Notes: a model not told the origin generated them from the letters alone. Shown: positions 9,538-18,442, counted from the first letter of the stretch. The stretch: 64,000 nucleotides of DNA from Gammaproteobacteria bacterium (GCA_029880855.1 JAOUNS010000001.1:310001-374000); one strand, 5' to 3'. Numbers and translations: made by a program.

Positions 9538-11424
9538 ATGCAGAACGAAAGTCAGTTCAGTTTATTCACGAAGCGCCGCTTCGGCCCGCTGTTTTTCAGC
9601 CAGCTGTTCGGCGCCTTCAATGACAATATTTTTCGCAACGCGCTGGTCATCATGGTGGTGTTTAACGGTGCAGCGCTGTTGTCGTTTGATTCCAACACCA
9701 TCGTCAATCTCTGTGTTGGACTGTTCATTCTGCCGTTTTTCCTCTTCTCCGCACTGGCCGGGCAGTTATCCGACAAATATGAAAAATCACAACTGCTGCG
9801 TAAATACAAACTGCTTGAGGTATTTATCATGCTGGGCACGGCGGCGGGTTTTTATTGGCAAAACATCCCGTTTTTGGTCAGCATGCTATTCATGATGGGG
9901 CTGCAATCCACCCTGTACGGCCCGATTAAATATGCCATCCTGCCACAACATCTTTCTGATCGGGAATTGATCGGTGGAAACGCGCTGGTGGAAACCGGCA
10001 CCTTCCTGGCCATTTTGATCGGCACCAATATCGGCGGTATGTTGATCGCCATTCCCGACATTGGTCGGGCGCTGATTGGCATCACACTGATCACCCTGGC
10101 GGTGCTCGGATACGTTTCCAGCCGTTATGTCCCCCCTGCCCCTGCGCAGGCCCCCGAGATAGCCATTAACTGGAATCCGGTCAGTGAAAGTTGGCGGATA
10201 TTTAAATTCGCCAAAGCCAACCGGACCGTCTTTTTATCCATCCTTGGCATCTCCTGGTTCTGGTTCCTGGGCACCATCTACCTGTCCCAGTTGCCCAATT
10301 TCACCAAACTGACCCTGCTGGGCAACGAAGGTGTGGTGGCCCTGCTCTTGACCCTGTTCTCCGTCGGCATCGGTGTGGGTTCGCTGTTATGTGAAAAACT
10401 CTCCGGCCGCATGGTGGAACTCGGTCTGGTGCCCTTGGGTTCTATCGGTCTGACCATTTTCGGGATTGATCTCTACTTTGCCGCTGATTTTTCCGTTGTC
10501 AGCAAGGAATTGCTGACTGCCGGCGGCTTGCTGCAACTGGCCGGCAGTATTCGCTTTATGTTCGATATCGTGATGCTGGGCGTGTTCGGCGGCTTTTACA
10601 CCGTGCCCCTCTATGCCCTGATCCAGCAACGTAGTGAACCGGAGCATCGGGCGCGCATGATAGCCTGTAACAACATCATCAATGCCCTGTTCATGGTGGT
10701 CGCCACCGGCCTGGCCATCGGCCTGCTCGCCCTGGACTTCACTATTCCCCAACTGTTCCTGCTGACTGCGGTTCTCAATGCCCTGGTGGCCGTTTATATC
10801 TACACACTGGTCCCCGAGTTCCTGATGCGGTTCATTGTCTGGCTGTTGATTCACAGTATTTACCGGGTCTCCAAAGAGGGACTGGATCAGATCCCGGATC
10901 AGGGGCCGGCCGTACTTGTATGTAACCATGTCAGTTATGTTGATGCCCTGGTGCTGGGAGGCTGTATCCGTCGCCCGGTGCGCTTTGTGGCCTGGTACAA
11001 GATCTACAACATGCCCTTGCTCAACTTTGTCTTCCGCACCGCCCGCGCCATCCCTATCGCCTCCCGCAAGGACAACCCCGCCCTGCTGGAAGCGGCCTAT
11101 GATCGTATCGCCGCCGAGCTGGATGCCGGTAATCTCGTGTGTATTTTCCCGGAAGGCAGGCTGACCAAGGATGGCGAGATGCACCCATTCCAGCCGGGGC
11201 TGAAAAAGATCATCGAGCGCAACCCCGTCCCGGTCATCCCCCTGGCCCTGCGCGGCCTGTGGGGCAGCGCCTTCAGTCGCAAGCCGGGTAATCTGTTGCT
11301 CACCATGCTGCGCCGTTTCTGGTCCCACATTGAACTGGTGGCGGGTCCGCCGGTTGCGCCGGAAAACGTCAATCTGGAAGAACTGCAAGAAACGGTCCTG
11401 CGCATGCGGGGGGAACGACGTTAA
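9538..11424 (+). CDS. MFS lysophospholipid transporter fused to PlsC-type acyltransferase
   Basis: A 628-residue inner-membrane protein. Residues 1 to about 430 form an MFS transporter of the LplT type, beginning RRFGPLFFSQLFGAFNDNIFRNALVI. Residues from about 440 are a PlsC-like acyltransferase with the catalytic HX4D box in NHVSYVDALV (about 463-472) and the glycerophosphate-binding FPEGRLT near 537. In enteric bacteria LplT and Aas are separate proteins that flip and re-acylate lysophospholipids. The fusion here would do both, but the acyl-ACP synthetase (AMP-binding) domain of Aas is missing, so an acyl donor must come from elsewhere. Confidence 0.92.
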   Translation: MQNESQFSLFTKRRFGPLFFSQLFGAFNDNIFRNALVIMVVFNGAALLSFDSNTIVNLCVGLFILPFFLFSALAGQLSDKYEKSQLLRKYKLLEVFIMLGTAAGFYWQNIPFLVSMLFMMGLQSTLYGPIKYAILPQHLSDRELIGGNALVETGTFLAILIGTNIGGMLIAIPDIGRALIGITLITLAVLGYVSSRYVPPAPAQAPEIAINWNPVSESWRIFKFAKANRTVFLSILGISWFWFLGTIYLSQLPNFTKLTLLGNEGVVALLLTLFSVGIGVGSLLCEKLSGRMVELGLVPLGSIGLTIFGIDLYFAADFSVVSKELLTAGGLLQLAGSIRFMFDIVMLGVFGGFYTVPLYALIQQRSEPEHRARMIACNNIINALFMVVATGLAIGLLALDFTIPQLFLLTAVLNALVAVYIYTLVPEFLMRFIVWLLIHSIYRVSKEGLDQIPDQGPAVLVCNHVSYVDALVLGGCIRRPVRFVAWYKIYNMPLLNFVFRTARAIPIASRKDNPALLEAAYDRIAAELDAGNLVCIFPEGRLTKDGEMHPFQPGLKKIIERNPVPVIPLALRGLWGSAFSRKPGNLLLTMLRRFWSHIELVAGPPVAPENVNLEELQETVLRMRGERR

Positions 11425-11498
11425 AATTGGTGAAATAATCATCAATCCGTACAAAGTCAATCTCGACGGGATCGATCCACACCTCTACAATTTCCCCC

Positions 11499-13505
11499 AT
11501 GTCTGATCAAATGAATCCCGCCCAGCGCGCCGCCGTCCGTTATCTCGATACCCCCCTGCTGGTGCTGGCCGGTGCGGGCAGTGGCAAGACCCGTGTGATT
11601 ACCCAGAAGATCGCTTACCTCATCGAGCAGTGCAGCGTGGAACCGCAACACATCGCCGCCGTGACCTTTACCAACAAGGCTGCCCGGGAAATGAAGGCGC
11701 GGGTCGGCAAGTTGCTGGGCAAGGACAAAATGAAGGGGCTGCGAGTCTCCACCTTCCACACCATGGGCCTGAACATCGTCCGCAAGGAGCTGAAATGCGT
11801 TGGCCTGAAAAGTGGTTTCTCCATCTACGACAGTGCCGACAGTCTGGCCTTGATCAAGGAGTTGATGAAAAAGACCTTTGGTGACCCCGGCAATCAGGTG
11901 GAACAGGTGCAATACAGCATCTCTCGCTGGAAAAATGCCTTCGTGCTGCCGGAACAGGCCGCGCAGGAGGCCCATGACGCCCACAGCACCGCAGCGGCTC
12001 AAATCTACGCAACCTATAACCACCACCTGAAGACCTATAACGCCGTCGATTTCGATGATCTGATCATGCTGCCGGTGATCCTGTTTCGGGAAAACCCGGA
12101 CAAGCTGGCCGCCTGGCGGGAACGCATTCGATATCTGCTGGTGGATGAGTATCAGGACACCAATACCACCCAGTATGAACTGGTGAAACAGCTGGTCGGC
12201 GTGCGCAACTGCCTGACCGTGGTGGGCGATGACGATCAATCCATCTATTCCTGGCGCGGCGCCAACCCGGAAAACCTGGCGCTGTTAAAACAGGATTTTC
12301 CCAACCTGCGGGTTATCAAGCTGGAACAAAACTATCGTTCCACCGGCCGTATCCTGCGCGCCGCCAATGCCCTGATCAGCAACAATCCCCATGTCTTTGA
12401 AAAGCGCCTGTGGAGCGAACTGGGCAATGGTGATCCGTTACGTGTGATCCGCTGCAAGGATGAAGAACAGGAAGCCGAGCAGGTCGTGCATGAATTGATG
12501 CACCATCGTTTTCGCCATGGCAACAAGTTCAAGGACTATGCCATTCTTTATCGCGGCAACCATCAGTCACGTTTGTTCGAACGGATGCTGCGTCAAAACA
12601 ATATCCCCTATTACCTGAGCGGCGGCACCTCCTTTTTCGCCTACACCGAAATCAAGGATGTGATGGCCTATCTGCGCATGGTGGCCAACCCGGATGATGA
12701 CAACGCCTTTGTGCGGATCATCAATACCCCGCGCCGCGAACTGGGACCCGGCACCGTGGAAAAACTCGCCGGCTACGCCCACATGCGCGGCAACAGCCTG
12801 TTTACCTCCTGCTTTGAAATCGGCTTGCAACAGCACCTCAACCAGCGCGCCTGTGAAAAACTCAACGAGTTCGCCAACTGGATCGTCAGCATGGCGCACA
12901 AGGCCGAAGAAGAGCATCCCATCGAAGCGGTGAAATCCCTGCTCTTGAACATCGACTATGAACGCTGGTTGCTGGATACCTGCAAGGATGAAGTAATCGC
13001 CAATCGCAAGATGGATAACGTCAAGGAATTGATCACCTGGCTGGAGCGCATGCACAAAAACGATCCTTCAGCCTCACTCTCTGATCTGGTCAACAAACTC
13101 ACCCTGATTGACATGTTGAAAGATGATGATGAGGTTGGCGATCAGGTCAGCCTGATGACCCTGCATGCCGCCAAGGGCCTGGAGTTTCCCCATGTCTTTC
13201 TGGTGGGCATGGAAGAGGAATTGCTGCCCCATCGCAGCAGCATTGAGGAAGAGACTATCGAAGAGGAACGGCGTCTGGCCTATGTAGGCATCACCCGCGC
13301 CCAACGCTCCCTCACCATAACCATGGCCGTCACGCGCAAACGCTACGGTGAGAAGATCGACTGCCAACCCAGTCGATTCCTTGATGAACTGCCCAAGGAC
13401 GATCTGGAATGGGCCGGACAAAATGTCGTGGTGGATGAAGCCAAGCGACAGGAGAATGGTCGCTCGCAACTGGCGATGTTGCGTGGATTGTTGTCAGAAG
13501 GATAG
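11499..13505 (+). CDS. rep: ATP-dependent DNA helicase Rep
   Basis: A superfamily 1A 3'-5' helicase that removes proteins ahead of replication forks. The 668-residue protein has the Q-motif region MNPAQRAAV, Walker A GAGSGKT at 25-31, motif II VDEYQDTN, motif III GDDDQSIYSWRGA, the QNYRST motif, TLHAAKGLEFPHVF and the motif VI block YVGITRAQRSLT. Length and the N-terminal start (MSDQMNPAQRAAVRYLDTPLL) match Rep rather than UvrD or PcrA, which are longer. It stands alone downstream of the lipid gene. Confidence 0.95.
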   Translation: MSDQMNPAQRAAVRYLDTPLLVLAGAGSGKTRVITQKIAYLIEQCSVEPQHIAAVTFTNKAAREMKARVGKLLGKDKMKGLRVSTFHTMGLNIVRKELKCVGLKSGFSIYDSADSLALIKELMKKTFGDPGNQVEQVQYSISRWKNAFVLPEQAAQEAHDAHSTAAAQIYATYNHHLKTYNAVDFDDLIMLPVILFRENPDKLAAWRERIRYLLVDEYQDTNTTQYELVKQLVGVRNCLTVVGDDDQSIYSWRGANPENLALLKQDFPNLRVIKLEQNYRSTGRILRAANALISNNPHVFEKRLWSELGNGDPLRVIRCKDEEQEAEQVVHELMHHRFRHGNKFKDYAILYRGNHQSRLFERMLRQNNIPYYLSGGTSFFAYTEIKDVMAYLRMVANPDDDNAFVRIINTPRRELGPGTVEKLAGYAHMRGNSLFTSCFEIGLQQHLNQRACEKLNEFANWIVSMAHKAEEEHPIEAVKSLLLNIDYERWLLDTCKDEVIANRKMDNVKELITWLERMHKNDPSASLSDLVNKLTLIDMLKDDDEVGDQVSLMTLHAAKGLEFPHVFLVGMEEELLPHRSSIEEETIEEERRLAYVGITRAQRSLTITMAVTRKRYGEKIDCQPSRFLDELPKDDLEWAGQNVVVDEAKRQENGRSQLAMLRGLLSEG

Positions 13506-13556
13506 AAAGCAAAGATGACGCTTGCTTTTACAAGCAAACATCATTGTTACCGACAT

Positions 13557-14033
13557 TTAGTATTTTGAAGCATCCTGTATCAAGCGCATATTCAGCGAAT
13601 AAATTTCCAGGATATTTTTGACGCTGATGACAGGCTCATTAATCGTATTTTTCCACAGCACGCTTCCGTCACTGCCGTATATAATCGCTCTTTTCGGCGG
13701 GTTATCCGGACGATTCAATATTTCTTTTGAATATTTTATAATCTTTTTATTTTCAAAATAATATTTATAAACGACAGAAAAAATCTCATGCCCGGCACTG
13801 AACTCAACCAGCACCAACTCTTCCCTTTCCGGCTTGTAGAAAAAAACTACGCTTGGTGGAACGCCTTCTGATACTTCAACATGCTGTTTTATTTCCAGCT
13901 GATACAAATCATCCCTGGCATCATCAATAGCCTTGACTTTTTTGTTTGCCTCACCGATGGCAACCTTGTCTTCACCATAGGAAACATTTATTACTGCCAT
14001 AAAACAAAAGAACAAAATTGTTAGTTTTTTCAT
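13557..14033 (-). CDS. Small exported protein, possible immunity partner of the M15 peptidase
   Basis: A 158-residue protein with a signal peptide ending near VINVSYG, then a lysine- and aspartate-rich mature chain (ANKKVKAIDDARDDLYQLEIK). I recognise no family. It follows the leaderless M15 peptidase gene by 15 bases, has its own AGGTGA ribosome site, and shares its AT-rich composition. A periplasmic partner encoded right after a leaderless peptidoglycan hydrolase is the usual layout of a type VI effector with its immunity protein. That function is inference from layout only. Confidence 0.72.
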   Translation of the reverse strand: MKKLTILFFCFMAVINVSYGEDKVAIGEANKKVKAIDDARDDLYQLEIKQHVEVSEGVPPSVVFFYKPEREELVLVEFSAGHEIFSVVYKYYFENKKIIKYSKEILNRPDNPPKRAIIYGSDGSVLWKNTINEPVISVKNILEIYSLNMRLIQDASKY

Positions 14034-14048
14034 AACATATTCACCTAG

Positions 14049-15062
14049 TTATTGAATATTGATCGTCTTTGCAATATTTTCCGATGCTTTAAAATGCTTT
14101 ATAATTTTTTTCTTTTGCTCAGCAGTAACATTTTTTACGATTCCCATCCATAATTCTTTAGCCGTTCCTATCTCCACCCAACTTGCATCTTTTTTAACCT
14201 TACATTTGTATTTCTTATTTATTCCACCTTTTTTATATTCATAACTATCTGCCTTACCTGCCTCACTCATGCACTTTGCAAGCCAAACTCGACCACTGGT
14301 CGTTGCCGGTACACCTTGCAAATGAATTCTCTCCTTTCTAAGACGAAAAGCTTTATTAACACAATACGAATCTCTTTTAGCCCATATTTTAGATGAGAAC
14401 CCTTTATATCCAGCCATTTCATCCATCGCTCCTAACCAGAAGTCTGAATGAGCCTTACCTTTGTTATCTATCCACTGAAGAACGCCTAGGTCAACTGCAA
14501 GACCATAGTGATGAAACGACTCACCCGGACCAGCACCTGAAGCCTTGGGATCTTTCTGTCGTACAATAATTTGGTCCTGGAATGTTCTATATCCTGCACG
14601 CGCATTCTGTAGAACACCCAGAGCAAAACCAAGTTTATGCATTTCCTTAATAACGTTAATTATCACTATTTTAAAATCGGTTCGCAATTCGGCTGGAAGC
14701 GTCGCAATACATTCCTCTACAGTTTTAGTTGTTTTTACATACGTAAAACTCGTCCCGGGGAAAGTCAGCAAGTCAAGATTCGCCGGTACTGCTGTTTCAT
14801 TGAGCTTTCTATGGGTTCCCTTATCCACCGAAATCAAGCCATCGGGGTTTGCCATCCCGACAACTTTTTTCTGAAAGGCTTTAATTGCTGCAACGGTTTT
14901 TGAGGATGCCGGGTTCTTGCCCAGGTCGCCGTCTTCTTTTAACTTTGGAAGTGGAGCAAGAAGTTTGATGCATTGATTTAATGCTTTTTGTACTGCCTCG
15001 ATATCCTTGGATTCATTCTTTCCACCTATCCCTACTGATCCAGTCAAAATGAGTTTTGCCAT
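14049..15062 (-). CDS. Peptidoglycan-binding domain plus M15-like peptidase, no signal peptide
   Basis: A 337-residue protein. Residues 1-90 look like a peptidoglycan-binding domain (MAKLILTGSVGIGGKNESKDIEAVQKALN). Residues about 115-260 match M15 zinc D-Ala-D-Ala peptidases. The zinc motif SxHxxGxAxD is exact at 182-191 (SFHHYGLAVD; ligands H184 and D191), and an ExxH follows at 244-247. GYRTFQDQ at 158-165 is also typical. There is no signal peptide, so it must reach the cell wall by another route such as a type VI apparatus or lysis. The N-terminal style resembles wall-targeting effector and tail-lysin proteins. The gene is AT-rich relative to its neighbours, suggesting transfer. Confidence 0.85.
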   Translation of the reverse strand: MAKLILTGSVGIGGKNESKDIEAVQKALNQCIKLLAPLPKLKEDGDLGKNPASSKTVAAIKAFQKKVVGMANPDGLISVDKGTHRKLNETAVPANLDLLTFPGTSFTYVKTTKTVEECIATLPAELRTDFKIVIINVIKEMHKLGFALGVLQNARAGYRTFQDQIIVRQKDPKASGAGPGESFHHYGLAVDLGVLQWIDNKGKAHSDFWLGAMDEMAGYKGFSSKIWAKRDSYCVNKAFRLRKERIHLQGVPATTSGRVWLAKCMSEAGKADSYEYKKGGINKKYKCKVKKDASWVEIGTAKELWMGIVKNVTAEQKKKIIKHFKASENIAKTINIQ

Positions 15063-15387
15063 TTTCTTTCCCTCTAGAAAACAATATATATTGGTTAATT
15101 TTCAGCATCGGGAAAACAAAGCGGCCATTTTTTTTGACCCGTTGAAATTTGCGTCCTTTCAACATCCTGATTCCCTAATAACCCTTATATAATGTAAACA
15201 CGTGTTAATGTCCATGCTCAAGATGGTAGTACTATCAAAAAATATCCTATTGCATCCCAATTTGTTTCCGATTCAGAAACAGAATCCTTTCCCATCCAGC
15301 ACGTGAAATCGACCTGGGGCCGATTTCCCGCGAGAGAGTCACCGATCGCATGGCATCAGAAACAGGGAACTGAGAGAAGGCTGACGT
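15063..15387. other. Intergenic region upstream of the M15 peptidase gene
   Basis: About 325 bases in which I see no gene. It would hold the minus-strand promoter of the peptidase pair. The half nearer the peptidase gene is AT-rich like that pair, and the far half returns to the composition of the SH3 gene, so a transfer boundary may lie near 15250. Confidence 0.4.
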
Positions 15388-16002
15388 TTACTCGCTGATC
15401 CGGTGACAACAACCATTCAGATAATCATCACCTTGCCTGAATCGTACTTCATATCGATAGCTGTCATCAGACATACCGTCACTGCATTGCCCCGTTTCTG
15501 AAACAGCGATATCCATTTTTACCTGATCGCTGTTACGCGCCGTCAGGATCAGCCATTCGTTTGTGTTGTTGTGCGAGGTTTTTATCTTTTTGATGGTATA
15601 AGCCGACTCAGCATCATTAAACATTTTGAGATGGATTACTTTGCCTTTGCGATCCAGACTCCAGAACGGTTCTGTACCCAGACATTTGAGTTCTTCCAGC
15701 AACATCGGTGCGGTGTTGTTACGTTCGCGCAGGAATCGCGCATTGACCCAGCCTTCACTGTTGCCATGCCTGACCTTGTACCAGGTGGATGATTGATATT
15801 TTTTCTGCTCGCCAAGCCAGAGAACCTGTTTGGCATTGTGGGGAATGGTCGCCGGCACCAGTGCCGAGGCGGGATTGGCTTCAGCACGCAGATTTAATGC
15901 ATCATCTGCCGCCACATTGACGACTTCGAACACCGCAGCCATCGTTGGTGGCATGAAACAGAACAAGACAAGCCACAGAATGATTCGTGTTGATTCGCGC
16001 AT
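15388..16002 (-). CDS. Exported SH3-domain protein with C-terminal COG3650-like domain
   Basis: A 204-residue protein with a signal peptide ending near PPTMAA. Residues about 25-92 form a bacterial SH3 domain (DDALNLRAEANPASALV through WYKVRHGNSEGWVNARFL), which usually binds cell-wall or protein ligands. The C-terminal half has CLGTEPFWSLD, then QCSDGMSDDSYRYEVRF and LNGCCHR, a pattern seen in small exported proteins of the COG3650 type; the cysteines probably form disulfides. Its role in the envelope is unknown. Confidence 0.83.
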   Translation of the reverse strand: MRESTRIILWLVLFCFMPPTMAAVFEVVNVAADDALNLRAEANPASALVPATIPHNAKQVLWLGEQKKYQSSTWYKVRHGNSEGWVNARFLRERNNTAPMLLEELKCLGTEPFWSLDRKGKVIHLKMFNDAESAYTIKKIKTSHNNTNEWLILTARNSDQVKMDIAVSETGQCSDGMSDDSYRYEVRFRQGDDYLNGCCHRISE

Positions 16003-16040
16003 ATTACTTATCCATATAATTATTGCATCATGCGGGTCAC

Positions 16041-16068
16041 AAAAAAGGCCGCAATTGCGGCCTTTTTT
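16041..16068. terminator. Bidirectional rho-independent terminator
   Basis: A perfect 16-base palindrome, GGCCGCAATTGCGGCC (16047-16062), is flanked by six A on one side and six T on the other. It lies just past the cytochrome c5 stop on the minus strand and upstream of the SH3 gene, so it can end the cytochrome transcript. Confidence 0.9.
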
Positions 16069-16089
16069 ATCGGTTCAGGATAGTAATAA

Positions 16090-16545
16090 TTACTTCCCTT
16101 CCTTGATCATGTAATCCACGATGTCTTTGACAACCTTGTCACTCAGGCCGGCATTACCGCCCTTGGCCGGCATCTGCTTGAAGCCTTTGAGTGCGTTGGT
16201 GTAGAGCTTGTTCTTGCCCTTGGCAATGCGTGGTTTCCAGGCCGCCTTGTCGCCCAGCTTGGGGGCGCCCAACACACCGGAACCATGACAGCTGTTACAG
16301 GAGGCCATGTAGTCACCCTTGGCATCACCACCTGCAGCCTGGGCTTCCACCTTGCCGGTACGTACCTTGCCAACCGGTTCGATACGCTTGTCAATATTGG
16401 CCATCACCCGCGGATCGGTGCTCACAGCCGGGGTTTCCCCCTTGGAAACCATCCGTGCCGTAACAATAATCACAAACATCAGCACCAATAACCCGGCCAT
16501 TACTGACCAGAAAGTGCGCATAAACACATCATCATCATGACTCAC
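16090..16545 (-). CDS. Membrane-anchored cytochrome c5-like protein
   Basis: A 151-residue monohaem cytochrome c that carries electrons in the periplasm. A single N-terminal membrane segment (11-31) anchors it. The haem motif is CNSCH at 83-87, and M125 in KQMPAKGG is the likely sixth ligand, as in cytochrome c5. I start it at the GTG at 16545 (MSHDDDVFMRTF), which has a strong GAGGTGA ribosome site; an open frame runs another 372 bases upstream, but that stretch reads through the promoter area and a tRNA fragment and is not protein-like. Confidence 0.93.
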   Translation of the reverse strand: MSHDDDVFMRTFWSVMAGLLVLMFVIIVTARMVSKGETPAVSTDPRVMANIDKRIEPVGKVRTGKVEAQAAGGDAKGDYMASCNSCHGSGVLGAPKLGDKAAWKPRIAKGKNKLYTNALKGFKQMPAKGGNAGLSDKVVKDIVDYMIKEGK

Positions 16546-16779
16546 AATCTTCACCTCAAAGCTTGTTGAAATATCGGTCGGACCGGCCCGTGCAAGGCGC
16601 CCGCCGCCAACGGCGGCCTCAAGCCCGAATAAACCGCGCAAGTATACCGGGAATGGGCGCTGGACAAAACCGCCAGAGCCTATTTCCACTTTTGGTCTTT
16701 TCCGCTGGACGGCTGCGGTCCAGCCCGCTAAGCTTATCCACCTGAAAAACACCCGGATATGGCCCGGATCAGACATTAA

Positions 16780-16882
16780 CCCGGCCACCGAAGGCCGGGC
16801 CGGTGGTAATAATATCCACCAGTGTCGCGCCACGGCCGGCGTGCAAATCTTCAGTTTTAAAATGCGCCCGTAGCTCAGTTGG
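16780..16882. repeat. 103-bp direct repeat, copy 1, ending in a 19-base tRNA-Arg fragment
   Basis: Positions 16780-16882 match 16934-17036 with one mismatch (C/G at 16789), a spacing of 154 bases. The copy includes the upstream region of the tRNA-Arg gene and the first 19 bases of the tRNA (16864-16882), then diverges. It contains the hairpin CCCGGCC/GGCCGGG. This is a tandem segmental duplication of the tRNA leader, leaving a tRNA 5' stub. Confidence 0.93.
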
Positions 16883-16891
16883 GCGAAGCGG

Positions 16892-16923
16892 AAAAAGAAA
16901 GAGTGACTTAATGTCACTCTTTC
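16892..16923 (-). terminator. Rho-independent terminator between the two repeat copies
   Basis: Read on the minus strand, the stem GAAAGAGTGAC/GTCACTCTTTC (loop of 5 bases, 16897-16923) is followed directly by five T. The flanking GCGG/CCCGC extends the palindrome. It would stop transcripts running leftward from the AraC gene before the cytochrome gene. Confidence 0.72.
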
Positions 16924-16933
16924 CCGCTGAGCG

Positions 16934-17036
16934 CCCGGCCACGGAAGGCCGGGCCGGTGGTAATAATATCCACCAGTGTCGCGCCACGGCCGGCGTGCAA
17001 ATCTTCAGTTTTAAAATGCGCCCGTAGCTCAGTTGG
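16934..17036. repeat. 103-bp direct repeat, copy 2, spanning the tRNA-Arg promoter and 5' end
   Basis: The second copy of the repeat at 16780-16882, differing at one base. Here the tRNA part continues into the complete gene. The repeat includes the short palindrome GGTGG/CCACC around an AT-rich centre (TAATAATAT), which may contain the promoter -10 region. Confidence 0.93.
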
Positions 17037-17094
17037 ATAGAGTGTTGCCCTCCGAAGGCAGAGGTCACAGGTTCAAGTCCTGTCGGGCGCGCCA
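17018..17094 (+). tRNA. tRNA-Arg (anticodon CCG)
   Basis: A 77-base cloverleaf with encoded CCA. The acceptor stem is GCGCCCG/CGGGCGC. The anticodon stem TTGCC/GGCAG closes the loop CTCCGAA, giving anticodon CCG, which reads the arginine codon CGG. The T arm is ACAGG TTCAAGT CCTGT. The D arm GCTC...GAGT is normal with one G-T pair. A truncated 5' copy lies 154 bases upstream. The 180 bases after it contain an open reading stretch without a convincing start (best GTG 17139 to stop 17252, 37 codons), which I do not call. Confidence 0.97.
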
Positions 17095-17275
17095 TTTTCC
17101 AGTTCTACATCGTTCCGGTTCCCGAAGCCTTCCATGGCGTGATTGTCCAGCTCGACAGTCTCATAGAACTCCTGCAGGTTTCATTAATTAAGTTTCGCCT
17201 CAAGGCCATGGAAGTGATCGATAAAATTCATTCACACGATCACGACGACTGATCATAACCGCCTCGCTCACGCGG

Positions 17276-18283
17276 TCACCCGACGCTGTTATCCCGCCGA
17301 TACTCTTTGGGGGTCTTGCCGGTCCAGCGCTTGAAGGCGCGGTTGAAGGAGCTTTGCTCCGAGAAGCCCAGCAAAAAACCGATCTCGGCCAGTGACAGGT
17401 CACTGTTCTGTAATTTGTTTCTTGCCAGTTCGGTACGCACTTCATCCAGCAGCTCAACAAAGGCGATACCATTCTCTTCCAGCCGCCGCTGCAGGGTGCG
17501 CGGACTCATGTTGAGTTGTTTGGCGATGGTGTCGCGCTGTGCATCACCGCCGTGCAGGGCACGCACGATCTGTTGTCGCACCTGACCGACAAAGTCATCC
17601 GGCAATAGTCGTTGTGACATGAGCAGTCTGGCATGTTCATCCATCACCTTGAGCAGTTGCAGATCGCTGTTCGGCAATGTCTGGTTCCAGCTGTCCGTGT
17701 CGATCTCTATCTCACCGGCCGGGGCATCGTACTCTACCGTGCATTGAAAATAATCCTGATGGGGTTGCAAATCAGACGGTGCAGGAAAGGGAAAACGGAT
17801 CCGGCCCGGCGCCCAGTCATCCCGGGTCACCTGACGCGCCCTCTTTATATATATACTGAAGACAAATTCATACGAGTGGGGCGGGATGACGCCGGCATTG
17901 GGCAGCATACGCAGGATCACCCTGTCGGCCTGTTTGTCGATCTCCCATCCGATCCAGGTGTTAAGCAGAATCATATAGCGACAAAAATTTTCCATACTGT
18001 CACCCAGCGTCGCGGCGTTCAGGGTCAGGTAATCAATACACTTGTAATCCCCGATTTCGACCTGTTGTGCGGTGCTCATGCCGAGGAAGGGATTGCCGGA
18101 CAGACGGAAGGCGTTTTGCCAGAAGTTGCGCATCTGATTGAAGGTCACTTCGCCATCGGGATGCTCGGCAACAACACGCTCGATCTCCGATACCCGCAAG
18201 AGTTCATCGGTATCCACCCCGGCCTGAGCACAGGCCTTGAGCACCATGCGTACGGTGATTGTCGTATTTCGGTGTTCCGCCAT
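17276..18283 (-). CDS. AraC-family transcriptional regulator (Arabinose_bd type)
   Basis: A 335-residue regulator. The N-terminal region (MAEHRNTTITVRMVLKACAQAGVD onward, to about 200) fits the ligand-sensing domain found in OruR/ArgR-like AraC proteins. The C-terminal 100 residues hold the AraC double HTH: RDTIAKQLNMSPRTLQRRLEENG and LSLAEIGFLLGFSEQSSFNRAFKRWTGKTPKEYR. I prefer the ATG at 18283 with a GGGGAA ribosome site over a TTG at 18301. It is divergent from the two cupin genes at 18443 and 18956 and probably controls them. Confidence 0.9.
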   Translation of the reverse strand: MAEHRNTTITVRMVLKACAQAGVDTDELLRVSEIERVVAEHPDGEVTFNQMRNFWQNAFRLSGNPFLGMSTAQQVEIGDYKCIDYLTLNAATLGDSMENFCRYMILLNTWIGWEIDKQADRVILRMLPNAGVIPPHSYEFVFSIYIKRARQVTRDDWAPGRIRFPFPAPSDLQPHQDYFQCTVEYDAPAGEIEIDTDSWNQTLPNSDLQLLKVMDEHARLLMSQRLLPDDFVGQVRQQIVRALHGGDAQRDTIAKQLNMSPRTLQRRLEENGIAFVELLDEVRTELARNKLQNSDLSLAEIGFLLGFSEQSSFNRAFKRWTGKTPKEYRRDNSVG

Positions 18284-18442
18284 TACTGGTCTTTTCCCCA
18301 ACGTTGTCTCATCCGGCCAAAAACCCGGCCCGTCCGGTCAATAATCCTCGCTGTGCCATGGCTATTCTTATAACCATCCAGCCGGTTCACCGTTGAACCG
18401 ACTGACACAACCAGATAACCATAGCAAAAAAGGAGTCAAAAA

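Noticed and set aside
10387-12239. Long minus-strand frames of 357 and 260 codons under the LplT-PlsC and rep genes
   Set aside because: They are shadows of strongly recognised plus-strand genes and lack family similarity.
16546-16917. An N-terminal extension of the cytochrome c5 frame
   Set aside because: The added residues read through a non-coding leader and the repeat copy; the GTG at 16545 has a strong ribosome site and gives a normal anchored cytochrome.
16769-17095. A 108-residue reading frame on the minus strand opening [19 protein letters not shown]
   Set aside because: It is antisense to tRNA-Arg and its duplicated leader. This peptide is a recurrent false protein produced from the complement of tRNA genes.
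17139-17252. A 37-codon frame after the tRNA gene, ending KIHSHDHDD
   Set aside because: The frame is open further upstream with no good start or ribosome site and no recognised family.
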